This document shows, piece after piece, positions 6,901 through 7,777 of a stretch of 7,777 nt of DNA. The translations under genes and the position numbers were made by a program. How positions within the stretch are numbered: the first letter of the stretch is position 1; each line of letters opens with the position of its first letter. The notes beneath the pieces were generated by a model. It was not told where the DNA came from, did not search any database, and saw only the letters and a list, made by a program, of their open reading frames with translations. Source of the stretch: an uncultured Paracoccaceae bacterium (lineage in GTDB: Bacteria > Pseudomonadota > Alphaproteobacteria > Rhodobacterales > Rhodobacteraceae); NCBI GenBank assembly GCA_937952085.1, contig CALFYQ010000048.1, positions 1 through 7,777 of the forward strand. The letters are read 5' to 3'.

Positions 6901-6964
6901 TGCGGAGCAGGCGGAGCCCGCGCGCCGCGCCGGTCAGCCGCGCTTCAGCGCCGTCGCCAGGTAG
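3938..6964 (+). CDS. Membrane-anchored hybrid sensor histidine kinase with four PAS-like modules and a C-terminal receiver
   Basis: Senses a signal, autophosphorylates on His and passes the phosphate to its own receiver Asp. 1008 residues from the ATG at 3938. A reading frame open from GTG 3842 was rejected: its extra codons (AGA, TCA, TTT, ATT, TCT, AAT) are A/T-rich unlike the gene, and the Shine-Dalgarno favours 3938. Order: short hydrophobic or signal-like stretch (9-18), membrane segment (about 34-53), PAS 1 (72-187, ending FVDVTEL), PAS 2 (198-313, ending RIDITEL), linker rich in Ala/Gln, degenerate PAS 3 (about 346-454, ending IQDVTEL), PAS 4 (478-596, ending GADVTRL), HisKA with H620 in MSHEIRTPMNG, HATPase with N737, DTGVGM (765-770), FEGFAQAD (779-786) and GGTGLGMSI (794-802), then receiver with D860/D861, phospho-acceptor D910 (LMDIAMPEMDG), T943 and K965. 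All catalytic residues are present. No Hpt domain, and no regulator gene beside it. Divergent from the pot operon; 3' end overlaps ubiG by 31 bases. The signal is unknown. Confidence 0.95.
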   Translation: MAFRSPRVTPVAALVAVAPHHARAADAASGGSMAAWIFVAALGGLALVLAVALYRERRRAAGYRARLVRSETRFRDFFENAPAMMFLKDLSGRYVDINREYQRVFGIDRDEAVGRIASEVHPGPVGWEIEADDLNLIATGGSAARERAFPAPDGMRQHRGVKFPLRGPDGRIVGIAGLFVDVTELIRARDRAEQAERRLADAIETFPGAFALFDSERRLVACNSSYRNMAAIGREKAIPGVTYREILRAAIDKGYAPEAAGREEDWIEDRVMARLTDEQTPGFRDLNGRWWRALDRTTADGGLTAVRIDITELKAQTEALAAARAQIENVAADLRAKTDKLEQIVRLSAIGGWETEAESLRLWLDEIALRVIDAPLGTQFENEEAMELYTPESRERVRAVSRACLERGAPFDIEADLISLKGERKTVRLLGEPGRAGVRITRIHGVIQDVTELKRKEAALRVANVELRAALAAQMSAESRLADIARVSPDWFWEQNADLAITYMSDGFHRTLGIETRKMIGLTPWLMADQRPEIRASFDMAALERTYAAREPIVDLISLAFDSEGNARWIRTNGAPFYDDEGRFAGYRGVGADVTRLYEAMRAAEAASKAKSAFLATMSHEIRTPMNGVLGVAEELALSVEDPAQRRLVETIRESGETLLHILNDVLDFSKIEAGKLELEAAAFSPAVSARRVAALHELKAAEKGLAFRLRATPETERARIGDSLRVQQVLHNLIGNAVKFTEVGSVDLSLSVDAAGRVVFEIRDTGVGMTAEESIRIFEGFAQADGSTARRFGGTGLGMSITRSLVALMGGEIEVESRPGAGTTARVRLPLASAPEAERSEAVTAPAPPPPGLRILAVDDNATNRMLIDLMLKRAKAQTTIVEGGREAVAAMEAALRGEAAGFDLILMDIAMPEMDGVEALAAIRRAEAAAGTTPVPAVAVTANAMTHQVEDYLNRGFVGHVAKPLQSEALLAAVAAALSRGEPGEVAEQAEPARRAGQPRFSAVAR

Positions 6965-7671
6965 TTGACCCGGAGCGAGGGGGAGAGTCGCCATCCGCCG
7001 CGGAGCGGATCGGGCGCCATGCCCTTGAGATCCACCACCTCCAGCCCCGCCGCCGCCAGCGCCGCTTCGAGCTCGGCGGGCGAGGGGAACTTCCGCCAGT
7101 CATGCGTGCCCCGCGGCAGCCAGCGCAGCAGCCATTCCGCGCCGACGATCGCCGCCGCGAAGCTCTCCGGCGTCCGGTTCAGCGTCGAGAGGATCGCCAT
7201 GCCGCCCGGCCTGAGTAGCCCCGCCAGGGCCGCGAGGAAGGCCGGAACGTCCGCCACATGCTCGACGATCTCGAGCGCGAGGACGACGTCGAACCGCGCG
7301 CCGCGCCCGGCCGCCGCCTCCGCCGTCTCTTCCCGGTAGTCGATCTCCAGCCCCTGCGCCTCGGCATGGGCCCGGGCCACCGCAAGGCTCTCCGCCGCGG
7401 CGTCGAGCCCGGTCACCTCGGCGCCGAGCCGCGCCATCGGCTCCGCGGCGAGGCCCCCGCCGCAGCCGACATCGACGATCCTCATCCCGGCGAAGGGCGC
7501 GCGCGACCTGAGGTCGCGGCCGAACTCCGCGGCCACCTGCTCGGCGACATAGCCCATCCGGCATGGGTTCATCGCGTGGAGCGGCCGGAACTTGCCCGCC
7601 GGGTCCCACCACTCGGCCGCCATCGCCTCGAATTTGGAGACTTCCGCCGGATCGACCGTGACGCTGGCCAA
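6934..7671 (-). CDS. ubiG: Ubiquinone biosynthesis O-methyltransferase UbiG
   Basis: SAM-dependent enzyme that performs both O-methylations of the ubiquinone ring, including the final 3-O-methylation; it acts at the cytoplasmic side of the inner membrane. 245 residues from the TTG at 7671, or 252 from the ATG at 7692. Numbering from the ATG form: UbiG N-terminal signature KFEAMAAEWWDPAGKFRPLH (20-39) and MNPCRMGY (41-48), SAM motif I VDVGCGGG (73-80), acidic end of strand 2 GLD (95-97), LALEIVEHV (118-126), LRPGG (140-144), STLNRTPES (149-157) and GTHDWRKFPSPAEL (175-188). The TTG start is preferred because GGGGAG (7678-7683) lies 6 bases before it, the ATG has no ribosome site, the extra codons include ATA and CCT that look out of place here, and it puts VDPAEV at the usual distance from the N-terminus. 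Convergent with the kinase gene and overlapping its 3' end by 31 bases. Single gene here; no other ubi gene is visible. Confidence 0.95.
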   Translation of the reverse strand: MASVTVDPAEVSKFEAMAAEWWDPAGKFRPLHAMNPCRMGYVAEQVAAEFGRDLRSRAPFAGMRIVDVGCGGGLAAEPMARLGAEVTGLDAAAESLAVARAHAEAQGLEIDYREETAEAAAGRGARFDVVLALEIVEHVADVPAFLAALAGLLRPGGMAILSTLNRTPESFAAAIVGAEWLLRWLPRGTHDWRKFPSPAELEAALAAAGLEVVDLKGMAPDPLRGGWRLSPSLRVNYLATALKRG

Positions 7672-7677
7672 AGGCCG

Positions 7678-7683
7678 CTCCCC
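7678..7683 (-). promoter_or_regulatory. Ribosome binding site supporting a TTG start for ubiG
   Basis: GGGGAG on the minus strand, 6 bases (CGGCCT) before TTG at 7671. If translation instead began at ATG 7692, this purine run would be codons 4-5 and the gene would have no Shine-Dalgarno. Confidence 0.5.
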
Positions 7684-7752
7684 TATAGGCATTGCACGCG
7701 CTTCGCCCTAGAACATGGGTCGATGAGAGGCAACCGCAACGAATCCGGCCCC

Positions 7753-7777
7753 ATGACCAAGGGCTCTCGACGCGCTC
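7753..7777 (+). CDS. Possible start of a rightward gene, cut by the window edge
   Basis: An ATG at 7753 opens a frame (MTKGSRRA) that continues to the edge; an in-frame ATG at 7723 would add ten residues (MRGNRNESGP). Neither has a clear Shine-Dalgarno. Eight to eighteen codons are too few to recognise a family. The only other support is that a divergent gene would fit the roughly 80-base gap upstream of ubiG. It may be chance. Confidence 0.25.

Noticed and set aside
5021..6994. A 657-codon open frame on the minus strand, antisense to the hybrid kinase
   Set aside because: It is Arg/Asp/His/Gly-rich low-complexity protein with no recognisable domain, opposite a gene whose motifs are complete. 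Long antisense frames are expected in high-GC coding DNA.
1..7777. Search for defence, mobile, phage, CRISPR, toxin-antitoxin or biosynthetic systems
   Set aside because: All full-length genes belong to known transport, signalling or quinone families. Base composition and codon use look uniform, and there are no flanking repeats, integrase genes or tRNA attachment sites.

Overview
The window is a gene-dense, high-GC stretch, probably from an alphaproteobacterium. The evidence for that is the strong G/C preference at third codon positions, a ubiquinone-pathway methyltransferase of the proteobacterial UbiG type, and a PotABCD-type importer plus PAS-rich hybrid kinase in the style common in Rhodobacterales and Rhizobiales. 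The order or genus cannot be fixed from sequence alone. There is no sign of a mobile element, CRISPR array, phage gene, rRNA or tRNA, and no gene-free stretch longer than about 160 bases.

Layout: positions 1-3781 (minus strand) hold a compact ABC importer operon of the spermidine/putrescine class. It is transcribed right to left as ATPase (potA), permease (potB), permease (potC) and periplasmic binding protein (potD, whose 3' end leaves the window at position 1). The first three genes overlap by 1 and 8 bases. The binding-protein gene follows after a 35-base gap that contains a small hairpin. Positions 3782-3937 are a divergent control region with several dyads. Positions 3938-6964 (plus strand) encode a hybrid sensor histidine kinase of about 1008 residues: a membrane anchor, four PAS or PAS-like modules, HisKA, HATPase and a C-terminal receiver. 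Positions 6934-7671 (minus strand) encode UbiG, convergent with the kinase and overlapping its 3' end by 31 bases. The last ~100 bases are the upstream region of ubiG and perhaps the first codons of a rightward gene.

How the genes may work together: the four transporter proteins form one importer. The binding protein captures a polyamine-like ligand in the periplasm, PotB/PotC form the channel, and a PotA dimer powers it. The kinase has no cognate response regulator or Hpt protein in the window, so its output lies elsewhere. Its divergent placement makes a link to the transporter possible but unproven. UbiG is a housekeeping enzyme that appears unrelated.

I found no convincing previously undescribed system. 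The observations most worth checking are the dyads in the divergent region, the orphan four-PAS hybrid kinase, the 3' gene overlap, and start-site corrections for three genes.
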